Below, piece by piece: positions 31,031-42,045 of a stretch of 64,000 nt of DNA. The notes under the pieces were generated by a model. It saw only the letters and a list, made by a program, of their open reading frames with translations, was not told where the DNA came from and ran no database searches. Numbering within the stretch: the stretch's first letter is position 1; the number at the start of each line of letters is the position of its first letter. Source of the DNA: Kitagawia praeruptora (lineage: Eukaryota > Streptophyta > Magnoliopsida > Apiales > Apiaceae); NCBI GenBank assembly GCA_037693485.1, contig CM075345.1:89176001-89240000 (forward strand), read 5' to 3'. Made by a program: the position numbers and the translations under genes.

Positions 31031-32994
31031 ATGGCGTATCTAAATACCATCGGTTATGGTGAAGGCCAATCTAGCTCTCGCCCTCCTTTATTCGATGGCA
31101 CAAACTTTGCAACATGGAAAACGAGGTTTCGCATCTATGCTAGATCTCAAGGAGTCAAAGTTTGGATGGCCATAGAAGACGGAGTCGTTATTCCTACCGA
31201 AACTATCGACGGTGTCATTATTGAAAAGAAGGTTAGTGAATATACTCTTGTCGAAGAAAAAATGATGAATACTGCCGCAAAGGCGGAAATGGTTCTCACA
31301 AGTGCACTTGCCGAAAAAAGAGTATAAACGAGTAAACAATTGCAAGTCGGCACAAGAAATGTGGAACAAATTAGTGGTTATCTACGAAGGAGCCATTGAT
31401 ATATATAAAAGATTCTCGAATGGATACTTTAATTGATGAATACGAGAACTTTAAACTCTAAGAAGGAGAAAATATCATCGATATGGAAACAAGATTTACT
31501 CGTATTATCGATGAATTATCTCAACTCGGGAAGAAGTATTCCCGAAATGAAAAGAACCGACGAGTTCTTAAATCTTTACCTCCTAGTTGGAAGGTTAAAG
31601 TTACAACTATTAAAGAAATGCATAATCTAAATGATTATGACATTGATAGTATATTCGGAAACCTTCGTGCATACGAATAAGATAATATACCGGATAAAGT
31701 CATTCCCAAGGTGGAAGACAAAAAGAAAAATATGGCACTAAAAGCTATATTAATCGATGAAAATGAAAACGACGAGGAGTTGAACGAAAGAACTCCAAGA
31801 TCTCGATGAAAGCGAAATTGCTTTACTAACGAGACAACTTCGTCGTGTGCTTCAAAGCAAAGCTCAAAGATACGGAAAAGGCTTCCTAAAGTCCAATAAC
31901 CAACAAAGAGTTTTTAACTCTAACTGAAGGCCAACTTACTCTCAAAATTATACTCCTAAGTATAAAAGTAATTTTCCGACAACGAGCTATAACAAAGGCA
32001 AAGGCACTCAAAATAATAATGCTTATAATAATTCCAATGCCAACAGTAATCCTACTTACACTCCTCCAAATCACAAGGAACAAAATCCGGAAGAAACACA
32101 AGAAGTGTGTTTCGAGTGTAAACAACCGGGTCACTTTAAAAGAGAATGTCCGAAACTTTCTAAAGGTAGAATTCTCGTGGCCGAAAATGGTTGGGATTTG
32201 AGTGAAGATGAAGAAGCTCCGGAAGCTAGTGAAGAAATTGTCAATCTATGCTTAATGGCTATCATAGACCTTACAAGACTCCACTTCAAATCAAGAGGTA
32301 AACGCTAATCTCAACTATATTTCAAATAAATTGCAATTAGATGAATCTAACTTGAATTTAGTTGATATGAGTAAGTATGATTTGATTGAGCTTGTAGTGG
32401 GTATCAACAACAAATATAAAGATGTTGATAAAAGGTTTCATTCATTATGGTCCGAGAAAATGAAACTCGAAGAAATGCATCATATGTAAAGTAAAGAGTT
32501 CACTCGGATGATGGATTCAAAAATCCAAGATGAAAGTGAAATAATGATCTTGAATGACCAAAACCATCTCTTGAAAGGTGAAGTCAATCAATTCAAGGAA
32601 ACTGCTCTCAAACTTGAAGTTGAAAATGTGGCTTTAGTACTTCAAGTTAAAGAGATGGAAAATGAGAAGTTACAACTCAACGATAACATTAGTAAACTTA
32701 ATGTTGATCTTTTGAACTTAAAGATTCAAAATGAATCAATGGTTCGAAACAATGTAAAATCTCAATCTCTTGAAAACAATCTTGAAAAAGAGAATGAGCT
32801 ATCACAAATCTTTGAGTTAAAAGAAAAGAAATTACAAGAAGAAACTCAAAGATTGAAAGAAGAAAATTTCAAACTCATATCTCAAGTTATGAATCAAGCA
32901 AGATTCTTTAACAACAAGATTGATGCCTTAGAAAGAGAAAAAGAAAACCTTGAAACGGTTGTTCAAAGATTTACTAAAGGCAGTGTAATGTTAG
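31031..32994 (+). pseudogene. Element D Gag, first part
   Basis: Starts MAYLNTIGYGEGQ at 31031 with the copia Gag N-terminus (PPLFDGTNFATWKTRF). A one-base gain in an A run (about 31313-31320) breaks the frame. Pieces resume at 31483-31680 (METRFTRIIDELSQLGKKY, LPPSWKVKVTTIKE), 32105-32308 (zinc knuckle CFECKQPGHFKREC, then SEDEEAPE) and 32508-32994 (long coiled coil rich in K/E/L/N heptads). Element B interrupts the coiled coil at 32994/32995; the protein continues at 41381. Confidence 0.8.
32990..32994 (+). repeat. Target site duplication GTTAG, left copy (element B)
   Basis: GTTAG at 32990-32994 and again at 41376-41380, directly outside the two LTRs of element B. Confidence 0.9.
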
Positions 32995-34317
32995 TGATGT
33001 GTAAAATTATGTCTAACCGCAAGCGCACGGTATCAATTGTAGTAGATACTAGCAAATACGGGTCGAATCCTCAAGGAGACAGTTTCAGTTTCAATTCAAT
33101 TGCTATCAATTGCTTCTAGTCACAACGATTGTTTGAGAATTTTATTAACTACTAAAACAAATCTAACAAAGTCTTAAATCAATTAATTAAGGGATCTAGG
33201 GCAATTCAGGTTCACCATGTTTACACCAAACAAATCACAAAAGTATAGCTTTTCAATGGGATTAAGTAATTAAAGCAATGGTTAATCTTTCTCAAGCATT
33301 AACGGTTAATCTTTCTCAAGCATTAACACTCTCAGAATATCTAATGATGTTCTCACACTCACCTTCAATTCTGCTAATTGTATGTAAGCCTCTAGTAGTA
33401 AAATCTCTCGATCTATTACTCCTATTGCAATCAATTAATCCATGATATTGCGCAATTACACAAATTAAGAATTATAACATATCAATCAGAATTACTCTTT
33501 ACCCATCAATCTACTAATCAAATTTAGCCCAAATCATGGTGCAAACATGGCTCCCCTTAATACCCTAGAATTAAACTACTCACTCATTCAAGGATTAAAA
33601 CTAACAATAATAATCAAGAAATCCATAATAAACATGTACTAATAAACAAGATGAGATAAAGAGTACCTTAAACTTTGTATAAACGAAGAACAATAAAGAT
33701 CCAAATTAAACCAAGTGCTTACAAAGGAAGAGATGAAGAGAGAAAAACCAAAACCCTAATTTATGTAAAAACGTCTGTATAAGTCTATCTCTATGTCTAT
33801 CTATGTCTATCTCCTCTATCTCACGTTTTCTCTTCCTTTTATAATAAAACCCCTTAATAAAATCTGATATCTATCTCCTAATAAAAGTATTTTTAATATC
33901 CTAATCAATTTACAAAAAGATATCCATAATTGAATAGGATTTTCTTGTAAAATTCGTCACTTCTTTTTCTCCTTTGTTTCTGGGCTCTTCCAGTTGGATT
34001 TTGCTTTTTGGACCACCTCTAAATTAAAGATAATTCCCTAAGCTTCGCGTGGACAGTAAGATCGTCAAATTCTGACTTCTGGAACTCAAGATATGGCCGA
34101 AACAGTGCAGGCAGCCCGTATAGCCCAATAATACGAATTTTCTCCTATTTTATCTCCAAAATAGCCCTTTTTGCTCCAAATCCTTCCAAGTCATGAATTC
34201 TTTATTTCCTACAATAAAACAATAAAATCTATTAAATAAAAATCCAAATCAATGCAAAACACAATAAATATGAGAATAAAATCATCTAAAATATATATAT
34301 AAAAATATACTCTATCA
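32995..34317 (-). repeat. 3' LTR of element B (left on the plus strand)
   Basis: 1323 bp, TGATGTGTAAAATT...ATACTCTATCA on the plus strand. Differences from the other LTR include an extra TTTCAG near 33084 and a shorter tagaatt region near 33570. A TATA box for the minus strand is at 33836-33843. It has an internal tandem repeat of ggttaatctttctcaagcat (about 33279-33326). Confidence 0.93.
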
Positions 34318-35120
34318 AACATCCCCACACTTAGCATTTGCACGTCCTCGGGCAAATAAGTGAAATAAAAACTAAGTCCTAACAAACATCACTTTCGTAG
34401 ATGACACGATTGCATTGAGCATATGCAACAAGCCGTTAAACCCCTAGGCAGCCCTAGTAGGACGAGTGTTGTCTCGTGAGGGTTTATAGTGAATGTACCC
34501 ACAAAATTCATCTAACCATGCAAAAGATCAATGCTAACACAACACCACACACACAAGTCCTCTCATGCCACATCAACTTAAGAATCAAAGTAAACATACG
34601 ATGTCTTGGTGTCGAAAGTGCAAGTATTCACGTAGTCTACTCAACCAACATGCAGAAGGTCATAAAAATTCATGTCAAGTGTAAAAATCGTTGGTAATCA
34701 TGCTAAGCCCACAAGAAATACATCTTTAAGTCTAAACCCGGGATCTCCTATGCCAAAACAAGTAATAACTCACCTTTCACTCAAAAACGAATATTCACTC
34801 AAGAACAAGGTTAAGTGTATCACTCAATTCCAACAAAATCATAAACACAACTTGACACTCGCAATCAATCTCACTCTCAACACAACATACATCACTGATG
34901 ACAATCAAAAGGTCTTTATTCGGGTTGTAGCGGGGCTAGGGACCAGGTATGTCAAGTAAAGCTAAAACAGGTTAATGTCAAAAGCTAGTACCCAACAATA
35001 ATCATTATTCAATTCCCTTTCTATCTTCCCCACACTTAAGATTTTCAATACCCCTTTCATAATAACTTGACTAGTCGAATCAAAGTAGGATCACAAAAGA
35101 TAAGAATGCTCTCATATTCA

Positions 35121-35174
35121 TTTTTTTTTCTTTTTTTTCTGTTTTTTTTTCTTTTTTTCTTCTTTTTTTTTTTC
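35121..35174 (-). repeat. A-rich tract of element B (T-rich on plus strand)
   Basis: Runs of T8-T11 broken by single C or G on the plus strand. It corresponds in position to 9268-9340 in element A. Confidence 0.75.
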
Positions 35175-36769
35175 TGAGAGCTAAGGAATAAGCACAATGA
35201 TCCATAGATATTATTATGAATTTCGACTAGCAAGCATCAACCAAAATCAATATTCCCCAATGGTATGATCATCAATAACCCCCCCTTTTGTGAACACCTT
35301 ATTACTCCCTTAAGCACGATACTAGCCTTTGACAATTTAGGTTCAAATTCAATGTAAGGCCAATAGAATAAAAAGGATAATGGCAAGTAATGTAGTGTGT
35401 CACCGAAAAAATAGGATTAGGCTCAAAGGGTTAACTAATTGATCATGTTTAAAAAGGTGTGGAAATATGGGAAATACGAGGTTAAACCTAAGTGCCTTTA
35501 TCATCTCATCATCAAGTAATGTCATGCATTTCAAGAAAGATCTCAAGTAAGTGCTAGCAATGTAAACAACATGTGGACACTCAAGCAAACGAAAAATCAT
35601 GCAAAAGATATGCATATAGGCTCAAAACTCACTCGGTGTGACAAAACATAATCAATCCCAGGTAACAAGACTCTCTAACGCACCTACTTGTACTCAAAGC
35701 ATGAAAACCAAGTCATCTTACACATATTCATGTCATTCTAATCACTTACAACATCCAATTAAGTCTACCAGCTTCAACTTGCTAGTGTAAGTGTGTGCAC
35801 AAGAACAAAGCACGTCACTTCTCATACAAAAGCGTCAATAAACACAAGAATTCTACGCATGCATGGGTGTATCAAGCAAAATACAACAACTAATCAAATT
35901 GCATGGCTAGAATTATTTTTGGTATTTTTAATTTTTTTGGAATTTTTTTTTTAAACAAGTAATACACTACGTTGAGAACACCTCCCCACACTTAAGCGGT
36001 TCATTGTCCCCAATGAACTAATGAACAAGATACAAAACTACAACTAAAAACAAAATAAAATACACTAAAAAGAAAAGAAAGAAAACTCCCCTGGAATCAA
36101 GATGTCAGGTGTGAAAACCATCCCTCATTTGCTTAGGAGCCATCCACTCACCACTTCCGAACCACTCACCAATCATATGAACCAACCCATCAATTTTTTT
36201 CCTCGCAAAAATCCCCTTTCCTTAGCAATTAGCCTCACATCAACCGATTAAATTTAACCTCCACCGTCGAAAACGAAAATTTCCCAACATTAGCACCATC
36301 TCTCCCATGCTTACGAGCCAAAAGAATCAATACCCTACTCACAAGAAGCTCCACCAAAAATTACCAAGCAATATCACACCAAAAATACCCCAATATATCA
36401 AGAATAATATAAATCCCAATTTACAAGAACACAAATTCGTAATCAAAATAAAATTTGAGAGAAGAAAGAAACCCACTACGAATTAAAGAGGTGAACTTGC
36501 AATTAATTCCTCTTTAGAATTGAATTTTTGGATATTTAAATAAAATAGAAGAGGAATTGGATTTTTATGGATAGGTGTGTGTATATATAAGATGATGGAT
36601 AGATGAGATTTAAAAATTTAATTGTGTATGAGAGATTTGGAGAGGTTAGGATTTGATGTAGGATAGATATAGGAATTAGGGATTGAAAGAATTTGGATTA
36701 GGATTGAATTTGGGGTGGAATTTATGAGCAAAAACACAATTTTCGAAAAAAAATTCTGGGCAGACATGG

Positions 36770-36950
36770 TGTAACGCAGCATCAGGCTGCGTTTCTGGAT
36801 GGAATGGCGCGGAAACAGGGCTGTTGCGCAGATCCGTCCTGCGTTACTGGGGCTCCTGCGCGGCCTTGGCGCCTGATGCGCAGGCTCTTTCTGCGTGACA
36901 GGGCGCTTGATGCGCTGTTCTGGCGCCTGATGCGCTGGATGCTTCTGCTG
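36770..36950 (-). repeat. GC-rich region with repeated GGCGCCTGATGCGC units (element B)
   Basis: Cores ggcgcctgatgcgc, gggcgcttgatgcgc and ggcgcctgatgcgc occur at about 36868, 36902 and 36922, with further CTGCGT and TGCGCAG phrases up to 36770. The region is strikingly GC-rich within an AT-rich tail. Confidence 0.7.
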
Positions 36951-37004
36951 TACTCGTTTTTTTTTTTTTTTTTTGAACAATTTTTTTTTTCCTATACTAA
37001 TACA

Positions 37005-37038
37005 TGGGTTGCCTCCCACGAAGCGCTTCTTTAACGTC
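37005..37038 (-). other. Post-ORF conserved hairpin motif (element B)
   Basis: On the minus strand GACGTTAAAGAAGCGCTTC, GTGGGAGGCAACCCA. Same motif and order as 8569-8603 in element A, 26 bases after the Gag-PR stop codon. Confidence 0.7.
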
Positions 37039-37063
37039 AATAGCTTGACGTTACTTCCTCAAC

Positions 37064-38584
37064 TCAAGGCGGTTTCAAAAGAATTACTGAACCATCCTCA
37101 ACAGAAAGACCATTCCTACAAACGTTGACATCTTGATTGTTTGCTTTCCACAAAGCTCTTCCATCAGACTTCAACTTGATTTTATTACCCAACGGCCAAA
37201 TCTTCTTCTTTTTCTTCTTCACACCCCTAGAGTGCTTCTTCGACTCAACCGGCTGAACAAAACTTTCTTCTTCCTTATCATTGGTTTTCCACCTTCGCAA
37301 CACGTTATCATGCCCCTCTTCAAAAATCACTAGCTCATTATTGAAAAGGACATACCTCAAATGTGGTCGAAGTTTCCCAAGCTTAATACTCGAGAGATCT
37401 CGAACTGAAGAACTGTCAATGGAATCAATGTTGTGATCATTCAACTCAAGAATCAATGAATCGACTTCAGCATGTCCTTCTCCTTCTGTAGCTTCAAGCA
37501 TGAGCACTGCTTCCAATGTATCATTCAATAGAATCTGAGGAGTATAATCTTGGACAATTTCATCTACAACATCAATACTGCAACAAGTATTCTCAAGCAA
37601 AGGGGATTTAAGAGCAGAGGTAAGAGTAAAAGCAATTTTATCATCACCAACACTCAATGTGAGAGTCCCACTTTTAACATCAATAATAGCACCTGCAGTA
37701 CAAAGAAATGGTCTACCTAAAATAAAAGGTATCTGACTATCCTCTTCCATATCTAGAACTACAAAGTCTACAGGAATATAGAATTTTCCAACCCTAACAG
37801 GCACATCCTCTAAAATTCCAAGGGGATATTTTATCGAACGGTCTGCCATTTGCAAAGTCATCTGTGTACATTTTAATTCTCCCATATTTAGTTTTTGAAA
37901 AACCGAGAGAGGCATGACTGAGACACTAGCGCCTAAATCACATAAAGCTTTATCAATGAACAATGCACCTAAATGACATGGGATCGAAAAACTACCAGGA
38001 TCTTTAAGCTTAGGTGGAGACTTATTCTGTAAAACAGCACTACACTCTTCAGTAAAAGCTACTGTCTCTACCTCACCAAAAGACCTTTTCTTAGTGAGAA
38101 TATCCTTAAGAAACTTTGCATATGATGGAATTTGAGAAATTAAATCAGTGAAAGGAACTGTTACCTCAAGATTCTTGACAAGTGTCATGAACTTACCAAA
38201 CTGCTGATCCACCTTAGTTCTGTTCATCCTGCTAGGGAATGGGAGCTTTGGCACAAATGGTGGAGGAGTAACAGCAGTCTTCTCTTTGTCATTTTTCTTG
38301 CTTTCCTCAGTTCCATCTTCGTTTGTATCTTCAACAACTTTCTCTACCTTGTCTTCCTCAGAATCCTCTTTTTCTTTCTCAGTAGGAACATCGTCAGTAG
38401 GCATTGGAGGAGCATCATATGTACGACCACTCCTAAGAGCAATGGCATTCACATTTTCCTTTGGCTGAGTTGATTGTGCTGGTAGAGAGCCTTGTTGCCT
38501 TGTAGATGAAGAACTAGCCATTTGAGCAATCTGAGTTTCTAGCATCTTGTTATGTATCTCCATCTAGTTCATCTTTGTTTGCAT
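37064..38584 (-). pseudogene. Element B protease and lysine-rich C-terminal tail
   Basis: A 499-codon open stretch from ATG 38563, in frame with the Gag ORF upstream but separated by two stops (TAA 38585-38587 and TAG 38564-38566, seven codons apart). It contains ALRSGRTYD, PPFVPKLPFPSRM, and the aspartic protease with CDLGASVSVMPLSVF and FILGRPFL. The last ~118 residues (from SIDSSSVRDLSS, about 381) include VLRRW and RGVKKKKKK and end in KPP, closely matching the end of the element A protein. There is no RT. The two stops could be inactivating or a read-through site; mutation is more likely. Confidence 0.85.
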
Positions 38585-39913
38585 TTATAACAATATCTTC
38601 ATCATATCACCTTGATTATCAGCCTGTGCAACATGATTTGCTTGAGGAGTATAATTCTGAGGAGGCCTTTGGAATCCAGGGGGATTCATAGGTCCTTGAG
38701 GAGGCCTATACTGCTGCTGTGGAGGAGGCTGGTACGACTGCTGATACTGCTGCTGATTAGGAACATTTGAATTCTGAGCATTATTGTTCCTATATGAGAA
38801 GTTCGGATGATCTTTCCAACCAGGATTGTAAGTGTTGGAGTATGGATTGTATTGCTGCCTCTGTTGAAAAACATTTGCTTGCTCCATCTGAAAATTTTGT
38901 GAATTTTGAGCATTGTATTGGCAATCGTTACCATAGTGGCCTTGGATGCCACATACTTCACAAACAGGATTATTCATAGGAGCCATGGATGACAATGCAT
39001 TGATGCTCATAGGTTGAGTAGAGGGCTGAGATGTCTTCAATGAGTGGATCTCCTGAGTTAATGCAGCGAGTTGAGACGATAATAGAGAATATGCATCCAC
39101 TTCAAGTTTACCCCCTTTCTTGGTTGCTCTCGGATTACTGAAGTGATTGGTAGCCAAATTTGAAAGAAAAGCATATGCATCATCAACTCCTTTATCCAGA
39201 AATACACCACCTGCAGCGTTATCAACCATACCTTTTGTCTCAGGATCAAGACCATTGTAGAAGCGTTTAAGCAGAAACCACTTCTCAAGACCATGGTGAG
39301 GGCATGCACGTTGATAATCCTTGAATCTGTCCCAAGCATCCCGAAGAGATTCACCATAATCTTGCTTAAAAATCATCATCTTGTCGATCAAATCGTCGGT
39401 TCTGTTAGGAGGGAAGAACTCAGTTAAGAAGGCTTGAGCAATCTCATCCCACTTGGTCAATTCAATATCGTTCAACCACTTTTGAGCTTTATCACGAAGA
39501 GAGAAACCGAACAACATGACTTTCAACTGATCTGGAGTGACTCCCTGATGTTTAATTGTAGAACAGAGCTGTTGAAACCGTTGCAGATGATTTGTAGGGT
39601 CTTCAGAGGCAAGCCCAGCAAATTGATTCTGTTGGATCATCGTGAGCAAAGCAGGCTTGATCTCGAAATTTGCTGCTTGAATTGCTGGCATAGCAAGGCT
39701 AGTAGGTACCCCACTCGGAGAGGGCTGTGAGTAATTCTTCAAAGATTTGGGAGGAAGGTCCGCCATCTCAATCTTTGATTCAGGTATCCTTTGCTGCTTC
39801 TCTTTCCTTTGTAAATCTATGTATTGTTGACAAGTAATTCCAGAATCTGGACTTAGAGGAGTTGTATCCTCTTTCGCTTGATCTACTTTCGTTTGGGACC
39901 TGGTCTTGGGCAT
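38585..39913 (-). pseudogene. Element B Gag
   Basis: 442 codons; ATG at 39913 (MPKTRSQTK) is used because the two codons before it are TTG. Athila-type Gag core (AANFEIKPALLTMI, DPTNHLQRFQQLC, LFGFSLRDKAQKWL, EFFPPNRT, ESLRDAWDRFKDY, RFYNGLDPETKG), a zinc knuckle CX2CX4HX4C (CEVCGIQGHYGNDC, about 315-328) and a Q/P/Y-rich C-terminus. It is clearly homologous to, but well diverged from, the Gag of element A. It ends at a TAA that interrupts the link to the protease. Confidence 0.88.
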
Positions 39914-40026
39914 CAACAACTAAACAAGGAAAAGCAGTAAGATCTGTCTCAATTGGAACAAGAGTTCCAAAGAGACAAGAGAAACAATTTAAAACAATCA
40001 AACTAAAATTATAGAAACTAGGCGTC

Positions 40027-40044
40027 TCCCCGGCAGCGGTGCCA
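40027..40044 (-). other. Primer binding site (tRNA-Asp type) of element B
   Basis: On the minus strand TGGCACCGCTGCCGGGGA, six bases after the LTR end. Differs from the element A site at one position (CA versus CG). Confidence 0.8.
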
Positions 40045-40050
40045 AAAACT

Positions 40051-41375
40051 TGATGTGTAAAATTATGTCTAACCGCAAGCGCACGGTATCAATTGTAGTA
40101 GATACTAGCAAATACGGGTCGAATCCTCAAGGAGACAGTTTCAATTCAATTGCTATCAATTGCTTCTAGTCACAACGATTGTTTGAGAATTTTATTAACT
40201 ACTAAAACAAATCTAACAAAGTTTTAAATCAATTAATTAAGGGATCTAGGGCAATTCAGGTTCACCATGTTTACACCAAACAAATCACAAAAGTATAGCT
40301 TTTCAATGGGATTAAGTAATTAAAGCAATGGTTAATCTTTCTCAAGCATTAACGGTTAATCTTTCTCAAGCATTAACACTCTCAGAATATCTAATGATGT
40401 TCTCACACTCACCTTCAATTCTGCTAATTGTATGTAAGCCTCTAGTAGTAAAATCTCTCGATCTATTACTCCTATTGCAATCAATTAATCCATGATATTG
40501 CGCAATTACACAAATTAAGAATTATAACATATCAATCAGAATTACTCTTTACCCATCAATCTAGTAATCAAATTTAGCCCAAATCATGGTGCAAACATGG
40601 CTCCCCTTAATACCCTAGAATTGAGTAGCCTAGAATTAAACTACTCACTCATTCTAGGATTAAAACTAACAATAATAATAAGCCATAATAAACATGTACT
40701 AATAAACAAGATGAGATAAAGAGTACCTTAAACTTTGTATAAACGAAGAACAATAAAGATCCAAATTAAACCAAGTGCTTACAAAGGAAGAGATGAAGAG
40801 AGAAAAACCAAAACCCTAATTTATGTAAAAACGTCTGTATAAGTCTATCTCTATGTCTATCTATGTCTATCTCCTCTATCTCACGTTTTCTCTTCCTTTT
40901 ATAATAAAACCCCTTAATAAAATCTGATATCTATCTCCTAATAAAAGTATTTTTAATATCCTAATCAATTTACAAAAAGATATCCATAATTGAATAGGAT
41001 TTTCTTGTAAAATTCGTCACTTCTTTTTCTCCTTTGTTTCTGGGCTCTTCCAGTTGGATTTTGCTTTTTGGACCACCTCTAAATTAAAGATAATTCCCTA
41101 AGCTTCGCGTGGACAGTAAGATCGTCAAATTCTGACTTCTGGAACTCAAGATATGGCCGAAACAGTGCAGGCAGCCCGTATAGCCCAATAATACGAATTT
41201 TCTCCTATTTTATCTCCAAAATAGCTCTTTTTGCTCCAAATCCTTCCAAGTCATGAATTCTTTATTTCCTACAATAAAACAATAAAATCTATTAAATAAA
41301 AATCCAAATCAATGCAAAACACAATAAATATGAGAATAAAATCATCTAAAATATATATAAAAATATACTCTATCA
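40051..41375 (-). repeat. 5' LTR of element B (right on the plus strand)
   Basis: 1325 bp, same ends as the left copy. A TATA box for the minus strand (TATAAAAG) is at 40896-40903. Its U5 end carries CGTGCGCTTGCG, also present at the U5 end of element A. Confidence 0.93.
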
Positions 41376-41380
41376 GTTAG

Positions 41381-42045
41381 ACAAAATGGTACACTCTCAA
41401 GTATCCCGTAACCGAGAAGGTTTAGGATATGATAGGAACACTCCCCCCGTGAGAGATGTTCAACCAAGAGTGCAACCTAATATGACTCCTCCTCAACCAC
41501 AATCTCTAAAATGCACATATTGTAACAAAGATGGACATTCTTTCTTTGATTGCAAATATAAGAGTGGTGAAATTAAGGGGAAGCATGTATGGATTCGTAA
41601 AGGATCAAAACCATACAATAAGGTTGAAAGACAAGTACCAGTTAACAAAGTTGCTTATAATGGTCAAAGGCAACAAAGGTTTCAACAACCTAGGGTGTTT
41701 CAAAATGGAAACACAATGTATCATAACAATGCTAGTAGGTATGCATCTAAAAATCAATATGCTCCTAATCGGAATGTCTATCCTCAAAATGCTCCCTACT
41801 TTGCAAATGATAGATATAATGTGCATCGTGATAACTCTAGATAAACTCATCATGCTAAACCTACACATCATGATAGACATTATGCACCTAGAAATCTATA
41901 CATGCCTAACATTGATTATTCCATGCCTAGATTTTATCATGCTTATGTTGATTATGATGTACTAACCCCAGGACCATCAAGACGAAAAGGTACCTATAAA
42001 TTTAATTGATTTATTTTGTAGGTTTGTCTTGCCGCGAAACAAGAC
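41381..42045 (+). pseudogene. Element D Gag, second part
   Basis: Continues the frame left at 32994 once one GTTAG is removed. It encodes VSRNREGLGYD, a second CCHC-like motif (CTYCNKDGHSFFDC), a basic stretch and an N/Y-rich region to a stop at 41842-41844. Beyond that are relics to the start of the protease. Part of a dead element. Confidence 0.75.

Larger units (their letters stand above)
34318..37063 (-). other. 3' non-coding domain of element B
   Basis: About 2.7 kb on the minus strand after the Gag-PR stop. In order it holds the post-ORF hairpin (37005-37038), a GC-rich repeat region (about 36770-36950), three AAGTGTGGGGA tracts (35983-36000, 35027-35039, 34322-34336), an A-rich tract (35121-35174), and a ~140-nt block (34381-34525) strongly similar to element A. 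The ORFs inside it are short and repetitive and are not credited. Confidence 0.75.
32995..41375 (-). mobile_element. Athila-like LTR retrotransposon encoding only Gag-PR (element B), structurally complete
   Basis: 8381 bp with LTRs 32995-34317 and 40051-41375 (about 1.32 kb), TG...CA ends, TSD GTTAG, primer site 40027-40044 and polypurine tract next to the left LTR. Coding sequence is limited to Gag and protease on the minus strand; no RT, RNase H or INT exists in the 2.7 kb between the ORF stop and the 3' LTR. LTRs differ by a handful of substitutions and small indels, so it is older than element A. It sits in gag of element D. Confidence 0.9.

Noticed and set aside
33121..34320. Apparent extension of element D Gag into 32995-33119
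   Set aside because: The last codons of that frame are in the element B LTR; the real continuation is at 41381.
36618..37040. 140-codon minus-strand ORF in the tail of element B
   Set aside because: It is produced by the GC-rich repeat (AHQAP-type text) and a poly-T/A stretch; its frame is repetitive and has no counterpart in element A.
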